From the NCBI GenBank assembly GCA_041390905.1, contig JAWKPA010000012.1, positions 2,418,001-2,482,000 on the forward strand: a DNA stretch of 64,000 bases. The letters are read 5' to 3'. This DNA is from JACKCD01 sp041390905 (lineage in GTDB: Bacteria; Chloroflexota; Anaerolineae; Promineifilales; Promineifilaceae). The translations under genes and the position numbers were made by a program. Positions 1 to 11,400 of the stretch are shown in pieces (the stretch's first letter is position 1; each line of letters begins with the position of its first letter). The notes under the pieces were generated by a model that did no database searches, was not told the DNA's origin, and worked only from the letters and a program-made list of their open reading frames with translations.

Positions 1-840
1 GTAGACGTGCTAGACAACCGCAACCCCGGTTCCACCAGCGACGATGCCGAACGGTGGAGCGTAGATATCCCCGACAACTTTGAGGGGTGGCAGCTCATTC
101 AAATTCCGTTTGACAGCCTAAACCGCAAGGAAATTGGCAACGGCGCTCCCAACGACGGGCTAAACTTGACCGAAGTGCATGGCTATGCCATCGGTGGCTT
201 TGGCTCGGTGGACATGGGGACGCAAGATTACTTTGTGGATAACGTCGGGCTAATCGTCCGCACCACCGTCATTGATGACTTTGAGAACAACGCCCTGCCC
301 GCCGGGCAAGATGGCGACGGCGTGGGCGTAGGTTATATCACCTGGAACCATCCTTCGGCCAGCGCGGTCATCACCACCACCACCACGCCCCCTGCCCCCG
401 TGCCGAACAGCGAAGCGGGCAACACCGTGCTGCAAGAGACGCTGACGATTGGCACAGGCCAATGGGCCGGCTTCACCCACGCCTTCACCAACGAAACGGC
501 CGATCAATGGGTTTCGCAGGATTGGAGCAGCTACGAGGGGATTTGCTTCTGGCTCTATGGCCGCAACACTGGTGGCGTGCTGTTTGTGGACGTGCTGGAC
601 AACCGCAACCCTGGTTCCACTAGCGACGATGCCGAACGGTGGAGCGTAGACATCCCCGACAACTTTGAGGGGTGGCAGCTCATTCAAATTCCGTTTGAGA
701 GCCTGAACCGCAAGGAAATTGGCAATGGCGCTCCCAATGACGGGCTGAACTTGACCGAGGTGCATGGCTATGCTATCGGTGGCTTTGGCTCGGTGGATAT
801 GGGGACGCAGGATTACTTTGTAGACGATGTGGCGATTTAT
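1..840 (+). repeat. Tandem DNA-level duplication encoding CBM copies
   Basis: Bases 1-240 and about 590-840 align with only scattered, mostly third-position, differences and encode the same module (motif NRNPGSTSDDAERW and following). This is recent internal duplication within the GH16 gene and could also be a site of assembly collapse. Confidence 0.85.
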
Positions 841-2532
841 GGCAACACCGGCACGGAGCCGAAGCCGCTGGAGGTGGCGTTTGCGGCGGCGAGTTTTGCG
901 GTGGGTGAGGGAGAAACGGCCGTTATTACCGCCAGCCTCACCACCACCAGCACCGAAACCGTCACCGTAGAGTACCGCACCGCCGAAAGCAACGCCGTCG
1001 CCGACCGTGATTACGTGCCAACCAGCGGCACCCTCACCTTCGCCCCCGGCGAAACCGAACAGAGCTTCAGCGTCGAAACCCTGGACGACAGCAAGTACAG
1101 CGGCGACCTCGGCGTGATGGTCAACCTTGCCAACGCCACCAACGCCAACCTCGGCTTTGTCCGCCGCGCACTGCTCACTATCGTAGACGACGAAGCGGCC
1201 AACCCGCTGCTGCTCGACGACTTTGAAGGGTGGCACCCGTTTGCCACAAGCGGCATCGTTGACCTCACCGTCACCGAAATCGCCGCCGGAACCTCTCTGG
1301 CACTGCCCTACCAGGATGCCTATGAGCAAGTGTTGACTGCTAACTACGACACCACGGGTGATCCGGCCAGCATCGAACGCACCTTTGCCACCGGTCAGAA
1401 CTGGAGCGGCCAGGATGGGCTTGGCTTCTGGTATTACGGCAGCAACAGCGGCAAAACCGTTACTGTCAACCTGCTGGACAACGCAGCCGCCAACACTGGC
1501 GACGTAGCGCCAGAAGAGTGGGTGATGGTGTGGAGCGATGAGTTTGACGGAGCGGCCGGCACACCGCCCAACCCCAACGTCTGGACGCACGAAATTGGCG
1601 ACGGCTCGCTCAACGGCATCATCGGCTGGGGCAACAGCGAATCCCAGTTCTACACCAACAGCCCCGACAACGCCGCCACCGATGGCAACGGCAACATGGT
1701 CATCTCGCTGCTGAAAGAAGATCCGGCCACCACCGACCTGCTCTGCTGGTACGGCCCGTGTGAATACACCTCGGCGCGGCTCATCTCCTGGCACAAGGCA
1801 GAGTTTGAATATGGTCGCATTGAGGCACGTATCCAGGTTCCAGCGGGTGAAGATGGTCTCTGGCCTGCTTTCTGGGCACTTGGCAGCGACATTGACGACG
1901 TGGACTGGCCGCAGTCGGGCGAAATTGACATCATGGAATACGTCAGCCGCATTCCCAACGAGGTCTTTGGCACGCTCCACGGCCCCGGCTACTCTGGCGG
2001 GCAGTCGTATGGCAACACCTATGACCTGGGTGAACCCGTCTCCAACAATTACCACACCTTCACCATCGAGTGGGGGCCGGATGAAATTCACTGGTTTGTG
2101 GATGGCATCAACTACCACAACGCCATTCCCGGTGATGTGGCACCTAATGAATGGGTCTACAACCACGACTTCTTCCTCTTGCTCAACATGGCAATCGGCG
2201 GCAACTTTGGCGGAACCATTGCCGATGGCATTGCGTTCCCGCAGGAGATGAAGGTGGATTATGTCCGTGTCTACCAGGCGGCGGATACGGCGGAACGGTT
2301 TGAGGCGACCTTTGTGGATGACTTCACTGGCTGGCGTAAAATCAACCTCCCGTTCGAGGCGTTTAGCCGCAGCACCAGCCAGCCGGCCGACGCCCCCAAC
2401 GATGGTTTGACACTGACCGAAGTATGGGGCTACGGCTTCACCATGCCGGAAGGTAGCACGGGCAGCTTCCACCTGGATCAGGTGCGGCTGTTTGAGATAA
2501 CAAATACCTATATGCCGGTTGTCCGGCGGTAA
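1..2532 (+). CDS. Secreted GH16 family beta-glucanase (laminarinase-like) with CBM11-like modules and a Calx-beta domain, 5' partial
   Basis: Likely hydrolyses beta-1,3/1,4-glucans outside the cell. The reading frame is open at base 1, and an internal repeat shows the protein continues upstream, so its signal peptide is outside the window. Visible residues, counted from base 7: end of a CBM11-like module (1-87), a complete second copy (about 87-281), a Calx-beta domain (about 285-400), the first half of a third CBM (about 401-505), GH16 catalytic domain (about 506-760), then the second half of the third CBM (about 761-835). The GH16 signature EIDIME is at 639-644, giving nucleophile Glu639, assisting Asp641 and acid/base Glu644. 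The catalytic domain is thus nested in a CBM loop. The first two CBM copies are nearly identical in DNA. A shortened GH16 copy follows downstream. Exact substrate is not determinable. Confidence 0.88.
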   Translation, partial: VDVLDNRNPGSTSDDAERWSVDIPDNFEGWQLIQIPFDSLNRKEIGNGAPNDGLNLTEVHGYAIGGFGSVDMGTQDYFVDNVGLIVRTTVIDDFENNALPAGQDGDGVGVGYITWNHPSASAVITTTTTPPAPVPNSEAGNTVLQETLTIGTGQWAGFTHAFTNETADQWVSQDWSSYEGICFWLYGRNTGGVLFVDVLDNRNPGSTSDDAERWSVDIPDNFEGWQLIQIPFESLNRKEIGNGAPNDGLNLTEVHGYAIGGFGSVDMGTQDYFVDDVAIYGNTGTEPKPLEVAFAAASFAVGEGETAVITASLTTTSTETVTVEYRTAESNAVADRDYVPTSGTLTFAPGETEQSFSVETLDDSKYSGDLGVMVNLANATNANLGFVRRALLTIVDDEAANPLLLDDFEGWHPFATSGIVDLTVTEIAAGTSLALPYQDAYEQVLTANYDTTGDPASIERTFATGQNWSGQDGLGFWYYGSNSGKTVTVNLLDNAAANTGDVAPEEWVMVWSDEFDGAAGTPPNPNVWTHEIGDGSLNGIIGWGNSESQFYTNSPDNAATDGNGNMVISLLKEDPATTDLLCWYGPCEYTSARLISWHKAEFEYGRIEARIQVPAGEDGLWPAFWALGSDIDDVDWPQSGEIDIMEYVSRIPNEVFGTLHGPGYSGGQSYGNTYDLGEPVSNNYHTFTIEWGPDEIHWFVDGINYHNAIPGDVAPNEWVYNHDFFLLLNMAIGGNFGGTIADGIAFPQEMKVDYVRVYQAADTAERFEATFVDDFTGWRKINLPFEAFSRSTSQPADAPNDGLTLTEVWGYGFTMPEGSTGSFHLDQVRLFEITNTYMPVVRR

Positions 2533-2539
2533 AAAGTTG

Positions 2540-2585
2540 AGATTGGAGATTGGAGATGAAAAGAACCTCCAATCTCCAATCTCCC
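2540..2585. repeat. Intergenic GGAGATT-type inverted repeat (family A)
   Basis: Heptamer repeats of the type GAGATTG on one arm are followed after a short loop by the complementary CAATCTC arm. It sits between the two GH16 reading frames, just before the start of the truncated copy. Similar elements lie at 3127-3185, 38454-38521, 52361-52404, 52961-53008, 56797-56943, 57706-57770 and 62936-63002. Confidence 0.85.
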
Positions 2586-2598
2586 CATAGAGGTTACA

Positions 2599-3114
2599 AT
2601 GCAACGGAAAGAAGGTTTCCTTACCGAAGGGTTAAAGGAATTTGCCTACGGCCGCATCGAAGCCCGCATCAAGGTGCCACATGGCAACGGCCTTTGGCCC
2701 GCCTTTTGGGCATTGGGCAACGACATTGGGCAGGTGGGCTGGCCGCAGTCGGGCGAACTCGACATTATGGAACACATCGGCCGTGAACCAGCCAACCTGT
2801 ATGGCACTGTCCATGGCCCCGGCTACTCCGGTGCCAACGGCGTAGGCGGCTCCTACACCATGCCCAGCGGCAGCCTGTCAGACAATTTCCACATTTTTGC
2901 CGTAGAGTGGGAAACCAACGCTATCCGCTGGTACATTGACGGCATCAACTACATGACGGTTACGCCCAACGATGTGCCAGGCGACTGGGTATTTGATCAT
3001 CCGTTCTTCCTCATCCTTAACGTGGCCGTGGGCGGCAACTGGCCCGGCTCGCCCGACGGCACCACCGTTTTCCCGCAGCAGATGTTGGTTGATTACGTGA
3101 GGGTTTATCAATAA
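2599..3114 (+). pseudogene. N-terminally truncated GH16 domain
   Basis: The frame encodes 171 residues corresponding to the C-terminal two thirds of the upstream GH16 domain. It aligns from YGRIEARIKVP through the catalytic motif ELDIMEH to the terminal DYVRVYQ. The catalytic glutamates and aspartate are kept. The first roughly 70 residues of the beta-jelly roll (the W-S-D-E-F region) and any signal peptide are missing. The ATG follows almost directly after a family A inverted repeat, which occupies the place of the missing 5' part. A protein without the first strands is unlikely to fold normally, so I read this as a decayed tandem duplicate. Expression as a separate cytoplasmic fragment cannot be excluded. 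Confidence 0.65.
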
Positions 3115-3126
3115 TTGTTGCCAGAC

Positions 3127-3185
3127 GATTGGGAGATTAAGCGATTAGAAGATTAAACAGAATCATCGCTTAATCTCCCAATCTC
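3127..3185. repeat. Family A inverted repeat downstream of the GH16 remnant
   Basis: Arm GATTGGGAGATTAAGCGATT pairs with the complementary AATCGCTTAATCTCCCAATC arm, separated by about 20 bases. It could act as a transcription terminator or barrier between the GH16 fragment and htpG. The rest of the 250-base gap is AT-richer leader sequence of htpG. Confidence 0.8.
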
Positions 3186-3367
3186 TACTTTTACCTGATT
3201 CAACAAGCGTTCACCTATCCCCCAAACTCTTCCCCCGCCCCCCAGCTTCAACCCAATTTCCCAGAAGCTGCGCTCTGTTTATGTTTATCTAACTTTTTCA
3301 GGGTATGATTGGGTCGCCTAAAACGATACAATACCGTTCATTAAACGATGACAAACGAGGTGAAAGT

Positions 3368-5287
3368 ATGAGTGACGCAGCAGCCGCAGCCGAAGCGGCA
3401 AACGCCTATCAATTTAAGGCTGAAATCAAACAGCTTTTGCATATTCTGGTGCATTCACTTTACCAGGATCGCGAAATTTTTTTGCGGGAATTGGTCTCGA
3501 ATGCTTCTGATGCCCTGACACGTTTCCATTTTGAATCGTTGACCAATCGTGAGGTTTTGGATCCAGAAGCAGAACTAGCAATTCGGATTGCGGTGCCAGA
3601 AGTGGCAGAAGGTGAGCCGAAGCGCATTGTCATTAAGGACAGCGGGTTGGGGATGACGGCTGAGGAACTGGTGCAAAATTTGGGTACCATTGCCCAATCG
3701 GGGGCGCGGCAGTTTTTACAACAGATGGGTGAGGCCAAAAGCGAGGGCGGCATGGATGCCGACAGCGTGATTGGGCAATTTGGCGTGGGCTTTTATTCTG
3801 TGTTTATGGTGGCTGATGAGGTGCAGGTGATTTCGCGCAGCCATCGGCCCGATGCTGAAGCGGCGATGTGGATTTCTGATGGTGGGGATTCTTTCCAGGT
3901 ACGGCCGGCCGACAAAGCTGATCGTGGCAGCGAAATTCACGTTATCCTGAAAAAAGATGCCGAGGAGTTTGCCAGCGAGTGGAAACTGCGGCAGATTATC
4001 AAAAAGCATTCTGATTTTGTTCGCTACCCGATTTATGTAGGGGAGGAGCAGGCCAACCGGCAAGAGTCGCTATGGCGTAAACGGCCGTCTGAGGTGGAAG
4101 CTGACAGCTACAAGCAGTTTTACCAGCAAATGACCATGGACTTTGAGGAGCCGCTGGCAACCATCCACTTCTCCTCCGACATGCCAGTGAACGTGCGGGC
4201 GCTGCTGTTTGTACCCGCCAAGCGCGAACCCGGCATTTTGGCCTCACGCAAAGAGCCGGGGGTGATGCTCTACTCCCACAACGTGCTAATTCAGGAATAT
4301 TGCACCGATCTGCTGCCAAGCTGGCTCAACTTTATAGATGGTGTGGTGGATTCGGAAGATTTGCCGCTGAACGTGAGCCGTGAGACGGTGCAGAACAACC
4401 GCCTGATGAACCAGGTTGGGCGCACCATTCGCAAGCGGGTGCTGCGCGAGTTGGGGCAGTTGGCGGAAAAAGAGCCGGAAAAGTATGCCGGTTTCTGGCG
4501 CGAATTTAGCCGCGTGCTGAAAGAGGGGCTGGCGACGGACATGGATCCGCAGGCGAAGGAAGATATTTTGCCCTTGCTACGCTACCACTCTTCGGCCGAT
4601 GATGCGGCATTGACTTCACTGGACAGCTACATTGAGCGGATGCCGGCCGATCAGGACGCGATTTACTATGTGTTGGGCGACAGCGTGCGTTCGGTTGCCA
4701 ACAGCCCCCATCTTGACCCGTTCAAGGCGCGGAATCTGGAGGTGCTGTACTGGACGGAGCCGCTGGACACGTTTATGGCGACGGTCATTACGGAGTACAA
4801 GGACAAGCCGATTAAGAATGTGGATGATGCGGATATTGAGCTACCGGAGCAGCCAGAAGAGGAGAGTAAGGAAGAGGGGGAAACGGCCGTTTCTGACAAA
4901 GCCTACAACCTTTTCGTGGGGCGCTGCGTCACCACATTGGGCGACCGGGTGAAAGAAGTTCGCACCTCCAAAGTCCTCAAAAGCAGCCCCGTGCGGCTGG
5001 TTGCCCCCGACGGTGCCTCGAACCGGGAGATGGATCGCATCCAACGCTTCCTCAACCAAAACTACGAAGTGCCGCAGCGCATTTTGGAGCTGAACCGGCG
5101 GCACCCACTGGTGGTTGATTTGGCAAACCTGACGGAAAAGCAGCCAGACAGCGAGCTGATCAACTTGGCTATTGAGCAGCTCTATGCCAGTGCTTTGGTA
5201 CAAGAAGGGCTGCACCCCAACCCCGCCGAAATGCTGCCGCGTGTGCAGCAGTTGCTGGAAATTGCCGCGCAGGCGGCGAACCAGTAG
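3368..5287 (+). CDS. htpG: Chaperone protein HtpG (bacterial Hsp90)
   Basis: ATP-dependent cytosolic chaperone that remodels client proteins with DnaK. The 639-residue product has the Hsp90 N-terminal GHKL ATPase signature (YQDREIFLRELVSNASDAL), the DSGLGMT and GQFGVGFYS ATP-lid motifs, the middle domain with LPLNVSRE, and the C-terminal dimerisation region. I place the start at 3368 because GAGGTGAAAG lies just upstream and the protein then begins like other HtpG proteins. An upstream ATG at 3305 has no comparable ribosome site. It stands alone, flanked by inverted repeats. No CIRCE element is visible. One copy of the AACGGCCGTT palindrome is read as E-T-A-V in the variable acidic linker of the C-terminal part. 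Confidence 0.96.
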   Translation: MSDAAAAAEAANAYQFKAEIKQLLHILVHSLYQDREIFLRELVSNASDALTRFHFESLTNREVLDPEAELAIRIAVPEVAEGEPKRIVIKDSGLGMTAEELVQNLGTIAQSGARQFLQQMGEAKSEGGMDADSVIGQFGVGFYSVFMVADEVQVISRSHRPDAEAAMWISDGGDSFQVRPADKADRGSEIHVILKKDAEEFASEWKLRQIIKKHSDFVRYPIYVGEEQANRQESLWRKRPSEVEADSYKQFYQQMTMDFEEPLATIHFSSDMPVNVRALLFVPAKREPGILASRKEPGVMLYSHNVLIQEYCTDLLPSWLNFIDGVVDSEDLPLNVSRETVQNNRLMNQVGRTIRKRVLRELGQLAEKEPEKYAGFWREFSRVLKEGLATDMDPQAKEDILPLLRYHSSADDAALTSLDSYIERMPADQDAIYYVLGDSVRSVANSPHLDPFKARNLEVLYWTEPLDTFMATVITEYKDKPIKNVDDADIELPEQPEEESKEEGETAVSDKAYNLFVGRCVTTLGDRVKEVRTSKVLKSSPVRLVAPDGASNREMDRIQRFLNQNYEVPQRILELNRRHPLVVDLANLTEKQPDSELINLAIEQLYASALVQEGLHPNPAEMLPRVQQLLEIAAQAANQ

Positions 5288-5340
5288 GGAGTAGGGTGTA
5301 GGGAGTTCACACCCTACACCCTACTCCCTACCCCCTACAC
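5286..5340. repeat. GTAGGG-type inverted repeat (family D)
   Basis: Short-period repeats (GTAGGGAGTAGGGTGTAGGG) are followed by the complementary CCCTACACCCTACTCCCTAC arm around a TTCA loop. It begins at the htpG stop codon and runs to the stop of the MetE-like fragment on the other strand, so it probably terminates transcription in both directions. Confidence 0.85.
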
Positions 5341-5454
5341 TTCCCCCCACACCTTTTCTGCCAATTCAACGACCAACGCCAGCTTGCGCCGTTGGTCGTC
5401 TTCGGTGACGGGGTTGCCCGCCACGGTGCTGGCAAAGCCGCACTGGACTATCAT
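5335..5454 (-). pseudogene. C-terminal remnant of a MetE-like (cobalamin-independent methionine synthase family) protein
   Basis: A 39-codon frame whose product contains QCGFASTVAGNPVTEDDQ followed by RRKLALVVELAEKVWG. This is the C-terminal pattern of the MetE/archaeal-type methionine synthase family, in which the Cys of QCGF is a zinc ligand. Everything upstream of QCGF is missing and is replaced by the 3' end of the giant surface-protein gene. The ATG of the fragment overlaps the giant gene's TGA as ATGA. I infer that the giant gene was inserted or recombined next to a MetE-like gene and removed most of it. The family assignment rests on recalled motif similarity only. Confidence 0.5.
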
Positions 5455-8400
5455 TGACCCGGTTGAATATCAAAACCAACTTTCCCAACATGATTTGAGA
5501 AAACCTCACCTGAGCCGTTGGTCACACGGATTAGATAGAAGTAGCTATTGCTGTTGGCTGCTACACCGACATGGGTAAAAGCCAACGTTTCTCCTTCCGT
5601 CGTTCCTTGAATATCACTCAGCTTCACGGCCTCAGGATCAGAGATAGCAAAATAAGGAACAGGGCTATACCACACTTCATAGCTACCGCTTGGCACCGTG
5701 TGTACCCAATTTAGCACAACATCACTGCCATTTTTGCTGATAGAGGCAATGGGAGCTGTGGCAAAGGTCGCTGTCACCGCTTGCGCCGTATCCATCGTCA
5801 CCACACAATTGTCAGTGCCGCTACAATCCCCACCCCAACCGTCAAAGATAGAGCCGCTGGCGGCAACGGCTGAGAGGGTCACGACTGTGCCGGGGTCAAA
5901 CGCTTCTGTACAATCGCCTCCACCAGAGGTACAAGCAATCCCAGCTGGATTACTGGTGACAGACCCACTGCCTGTGCCGTCGGTTGTGACCGTGAGCGTT
6001 CGCGTGTCACTGGTGGTGAAAACGGCCGTTACTTGAGTATTCGCCGTCACTGTCACTGTCACCGTATCTTGTGTTCCGCTCACAGCACCACTCCAGCCGG
6101 TAAACGTCGCGCCAGAATCCGCAACGGCCGTCATCGAGATCACTGAGCCATACGAGACTTCCTGGCTGCAATTGGCAACACAGGTAACGTCAACAAGGCC
6201 AATTGCCACGCTGCCGCTGCCCACCAGATTGACATCCAGGGTATACGTGATGGGGGTAAAGACCGCCAGGATGCTCTTTTCTTCCGTCATCGTCACGGTT
6301 GTGGTGATGCTGGTGCTAAACAGCGTTTCGCCTTGTTGCTCCCGCCAGCCAGTAAACGTGTGGCCAACGCCAGATGTGGCCGTCACAGTCACAACCTCCC
6401 CGGCAGTAAATTCGGTTTTATCTGGCAAAATCGCCACCGTGCCATCCCCCGTCCAGCCTACGTTCAGCCCGTAAGTGATTGGCTCAAAAACGGCTTGTAG
6501 ATTCGTGTTACCCGTAACCGTTAGCGCTTGGGTCGCCGTAATGCCGCTAAGACCAAGCATCCAATGGGAGAACGCCCAATCAGCCGCCGGAACGGCCGTT
6601 ACGCTAATCACGTCGCCATAACTGTAGCTGCTCTGTAGTGGGTCCACCAGAACAGTGCCGCTGCCAATGACCGAAGTCTCCACAGTATAAGTGGCTGTGG
6701 CAAAGATGGCCGTAACAGACTTATCCCCGTCCATCGTCAGGCTTTGGCCCGCGCCATCGCCAGACAGATCGCCGCTCCAGCTTTGCAACGTATAGCCGGG
6801 ATCGGGCACGGCCAGCACGGAAACGACATCGCCGTATACATAGCCCGCCTGATCTGGGCTAACAACCACCGATCCATTCCCACTGACATGCGTCGTCACC
6901 GTATAGGAATCTTGGGTGAAGGTTGCCGTAATGACCTTGTTGCTGTTAATGGTTACGTTTTTGGTCGCATTGCTGCCCGTGACATCACCACTCCAACCGC
7001 TGAAGCTCCAACCCGTTTCGGCCACCGCATTCAAGGCAACCAGATCGTTGTAAGCATAGGTCGGTTGCAGGGGTGTTTGCCCGACGCTGCCGTTGCCAAC
7101 CACCGCCACATCCAGCGTGTAGGCCAGCGGTGCAAAAACGGCCGTTATGCTCCGGTCTTGGTCCATCGTCAGCGTTTGGCTAATCTGTGTCCCGCTCAGG
7201 GCACCCTGCCAACCGCTAAAGCCCCAGCCCACATCCTCAATGGCTTGCAGATTGAGAACCGTCCCGGCAGGGTAACTACCAGATGGAACCGAGACGGAGC
7301 CACCTCCCGTTGTACTCACGGTCAGGTCATAGGTTACAAGTTTGAAAGCCGGCCCACCGGGATCAGTGATGATGCCGTTGGCACTTAGATCGTTGTCACC
7401 ACGCGCCCCATCCACAAAGTAGAGGGCAATGGTGTTACCGACGAACTCAGCCCCCGTATCGGTGTTGCTATCATAGGCAAACTCGTACCAGCCATTGGTG
7501 GCGTCATACTTGTAGTAGGTGTTGATACCAGTTGTTGAGGTCAGGTACATGGTGACTTCGGCGCTGCCGCCCGCCCCCATGCCGCTCAGATTGAAGGTGG
7601 GGAAACCCAGCGGGAACGTGACATCGGCGGGCAAGCTGCCTACCCCACTCGTTGGTGTGGCCGGGAAGCTGACATTGGTCAAAGTCATGCCCGGACTTGC
7701 CGCCAGCGTCACATATTGCCCCGTGATCGGACTTGGCAACGAGGCAACGTGCATTTGTGCCTTGTCTGGCGTGCCGTCGTTGTTGCCATCGCCACTATTA
7801 GGTGCGCCATCTTCCAAGTTGCTTGCCGCACCATCACCAACCACGTTCACCGTAAACGTCGTGTTTGAAGCGTCGGCGTGGATGGTGATTGTGCGGCTGC
7901 CTTCGGCACTGCCAGCCGGCAAGTTCCATGACCAAACACCGTTGCCCTCGTCAACAATCGTTCCTTCGGAAGCTGACCAGCTAAAGCTGGCATCTGGTGG
8001 TGTGTAGGTGCCGGTATTGGTTACGATTTGGCTTTCATCGCCACCAACAGTGGCCTGATCCACGTTGAGGCTTGGGGTGATGCCTGTGATGGTGAGCTGC
8101 TTGCTGGCGGCAACGTGTGTGCCGTCTTCGTCAGTCAGGTTGACGGTGATGATGGGTTGTAAACGGCCGTTACCATACACATGCCCCAACGAGCCACCAC
8201 CCAGGAACGCAAGGCAGTCTGAGGTCGTCTCATCGCCCCAATCAAGGCTGCACGCCGTCACCGTATCCGGCCCTGGGTCAAACACAGTTCCAAGCTCCAG
8301 ATTATACGACACGCCAACCGCCACTTGATCTGTCCCTGTTATGGGAACTGTGGGTAGGACATTGACCACCGTCAACGGGAAGGTGTGGGTGATCACCACC

Positions 8401-11400
8401 CCTCCTTCGTTAAAGATGCCCACAAGATCAACGAGTTGCGACTCATCCGGTCCGTCTGTCGTGGTATACGTCCAGGTCCAGGTCAGATTGATTTCATCTT
8501 GGGTAATCGTGCCAATAGAAGGGCCAGGGAAGAGCATTGACCAGGCACCTGATGAATCTACAACCGTGCCGGTGAGAACGGCCGTTGCCCCTTCGTTTAC
8601 AATGACCGCCTCTTGTGACGGTACAATATCAAAGTCTAGGACAAACGGCGTTGTAACAGAGGCTTCATCGTTCGCCGGGTTAAAGTCGGTAACGCCACTG
8701 ATATCACGGATTGATACGGTGTTGGTCACGACGTTAGTCGGCGGCGGCGTAAAGCTGGAAGCGAAGGTAAACGTGATCGTACCACTCTCCCCCGGCGCAA
8801 CCTCGCCAAGTTGATAGGTACAGGTGCCGCCCGTGTAGATGCTGTCGCAGCGCCAGCCCGTCAGGTAGTTGGTGAAATTGGACTGGACGCCAGGTGGCAG
8901 CGGCTCAACCAGTTCAGCAACGGCCGTTTGATCGGTGCTAAGGTTACTGTAGGTAATCGTGTAAACCGGCGTCGGTTGCGAATCGTCGTAGTAGAGCGAG
9001 TTGCCATCGCTGGCTATCGAGACAGCCAGATCCACGCCGCCGTTAATGGGCACCTCAGCGGTTCCAATGTTGTCGGCCGGCGCGTCGTCTTCGCCATCCA
9101 CGTCAATGGTGACAGTATTGGAGATGGTCGTTGTCCCCGCTGACCAGGCACTCGCCGCCGTGACAACAAATGTTGCCGACCCACTTTCCCCAGCAGCCAA
9201 CGCGCCCACGCTCAACGTACACGCATTTCCGGCCGAACCATCGGGCGTGCATATCCAACCAGCATCGCTTAGCCCCGCATTAAAGCTGGAATCCACCGGA
9301 ACCACTTCGTTGAGGGTGACCCCGGTCACGGGAGCCAAGCTGGTGTTGGTATAGGGAATCGTGAACGTCACATCATCACCCAGCTCCACCAGCGTGGCGC
9401 TGGTGTGCTTGGCGACGCTCACATTTGGCTGAATGACGGCCAAATCCCAGGCACCTTCGACAAAGCTACTGTTGCCGCTGCTATCTGTCACCAATAGATC
9501 GATTTTGTAGCTATCCTGCGCTAAGGTTGGTAAAGCATACTGCCAGGTTGTGTAAAGGGCATTACTCGTGTCGAGCGTGACTGGGTTCCATGTACCCCCA
9601 TATTGCCCAATGTCCCGCTGAGCATAGCTGCGAATTCGTAAGCTCATTTCGCTGACAGTGCTGCTCACCGGATGGACGATGTCGTAAATCGTCTCGGCAT
9701 CGAGTGCAGAACCATAAACGACCAGTTCATCCAGTGCGCCGCCGTAGTAGCTACTGCCACGCGCCCGACCTAGTTCAATATCATCTTCGGCCGACAGGGG
9801 AGTGTGCCCCGCAGAGGGGGTGCCAACGGCAACGCCGTTGACAAAGAAGGTGCGTTCACCGGGCACGGCATCGAAACGCCAAGCCAGGTGGGCCCATTCG
9901 CCGGTGGGAATGGCATCGGTCAGGGTGGTGTCGTCGCCGCCATAACCGAGGGTGGGACGGCCGTTTTCCAAACCAATCAACAGCCCATCACCGGGCGTGG
10001 CAGGCGAACTGCCCAGAATTGGGAAACTGCCTGTCCAATCGTCTGCTTGGACCCAGGCCATGACGGTGAAGCTGCCATCAAGCAAACCCAATTGCCCAGC
10101 CGTGACGGTGGTGGTGACCGCCTCATTGCCGCCAAAGTGCAGCACATCATCAACGCCATCAAAAGTGATGGCTGTGCCGCGCTGACCAGCAACGCCGCTG
10201 GTGGGACAGGCTGTGTTCACACACTGCATCTCAAACTGTGTTTTTGAGCCATCAACCCACAGCCCTGTGCCATCTTCAAAGTGCAGGTGCAGCGTCCGGC
10301 TGTCTGCCGGATAGGGTGATTCACCAGCCACACCCGTTATAGTTTCGCCGTTGGTTGTGACGAAATAGTTGTCGCTTCGTGTAACGTCGGCGTAGGGTGG
10401 CAGCCCATCGAGGTTGATTGTTTGGGTAGTGGTGGTGCTGTTGCCAACTTCATCTTGTGCCGTTGCGACGACCGTATAACTGCCGTAAGGCACGGTTTCA
10501 AATGGCAGATCAACTTGCCAGCTACCGGACCCATCAAGGGTGGCAAACAGGTTGCCACCAACCTGCTCATTTTGCCAATCGAGGGTGCGTACCGTGACCC
10601 CATTGGTTGGTACGCCGCTGTTTGTGTCAACGGCCGTTCCGCTCAAAGGCGTACTATCTATCGCCTGTACCACTGCCGAACTGTTGCTGATGGTTACCGT
10701 TGGGGCTTGCGTGTCAACCACGATGGTGGTGGATGCGATGGCCGATTCATTGCCACCCGCATCGGTAGCGCGTGCTTCAAGGGTATAAGTGCCACTGTTT
10801 TGCTGGAAGTAGAAGAGCCAGGCACCGCTGTTGGCCGCCTGATTGTTAGCCGCCGCTGCCTCCTGCCAACTGCCACCGTTGATACGATATTCAACCTTGG
10901 TCACCGGGCTGGTGGCATCGTCCGCACCAATGTAGAGGACGGTTTGCTCTGCGTTGAGAATAACGGCCGTTTTGCTCAAATCCACCGTCGGCAGATCAGC
11001 ATCAATATACAGCGCATGTTGACTAATCACGTCATACCATGCAGCCTGATAATCATATAATGCGGCGACCGCGTCAGCACTCAGAACCGAGGGGGTAACG
11101 ATGACTTCATCCATGCCACCGGTGTACCCCATACCTAATCGAATGGGGTTTGCGATGGTGCAAATGGTACCCACGCCGGTATTGGTTGTACCCGCCAACG
11201 CCCCGTTAATGTAAATTCGCATCTGCTGATGGGTTGCGTCGTGGGTGGCCATGACATGGTTCCACTGATTTTCAAGCAAAGGCGTACCGGCTGTTACCGC
11301 ATGCCGATTTTCGCTGCTGAGGCAGTTATATTGCCGCTCAAAAACAACGTTCAGGCTGTTTTCGACCAGGCGCAACTCGAAATTGGTATCAAGGAAATTA

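Noticed and set aside
250..2604. 784-residue open frame antisense to the GH16 gene
   Set aside because: Shadow frame: no family motifs, contents mirror the GH16 codons, no ribosome site.
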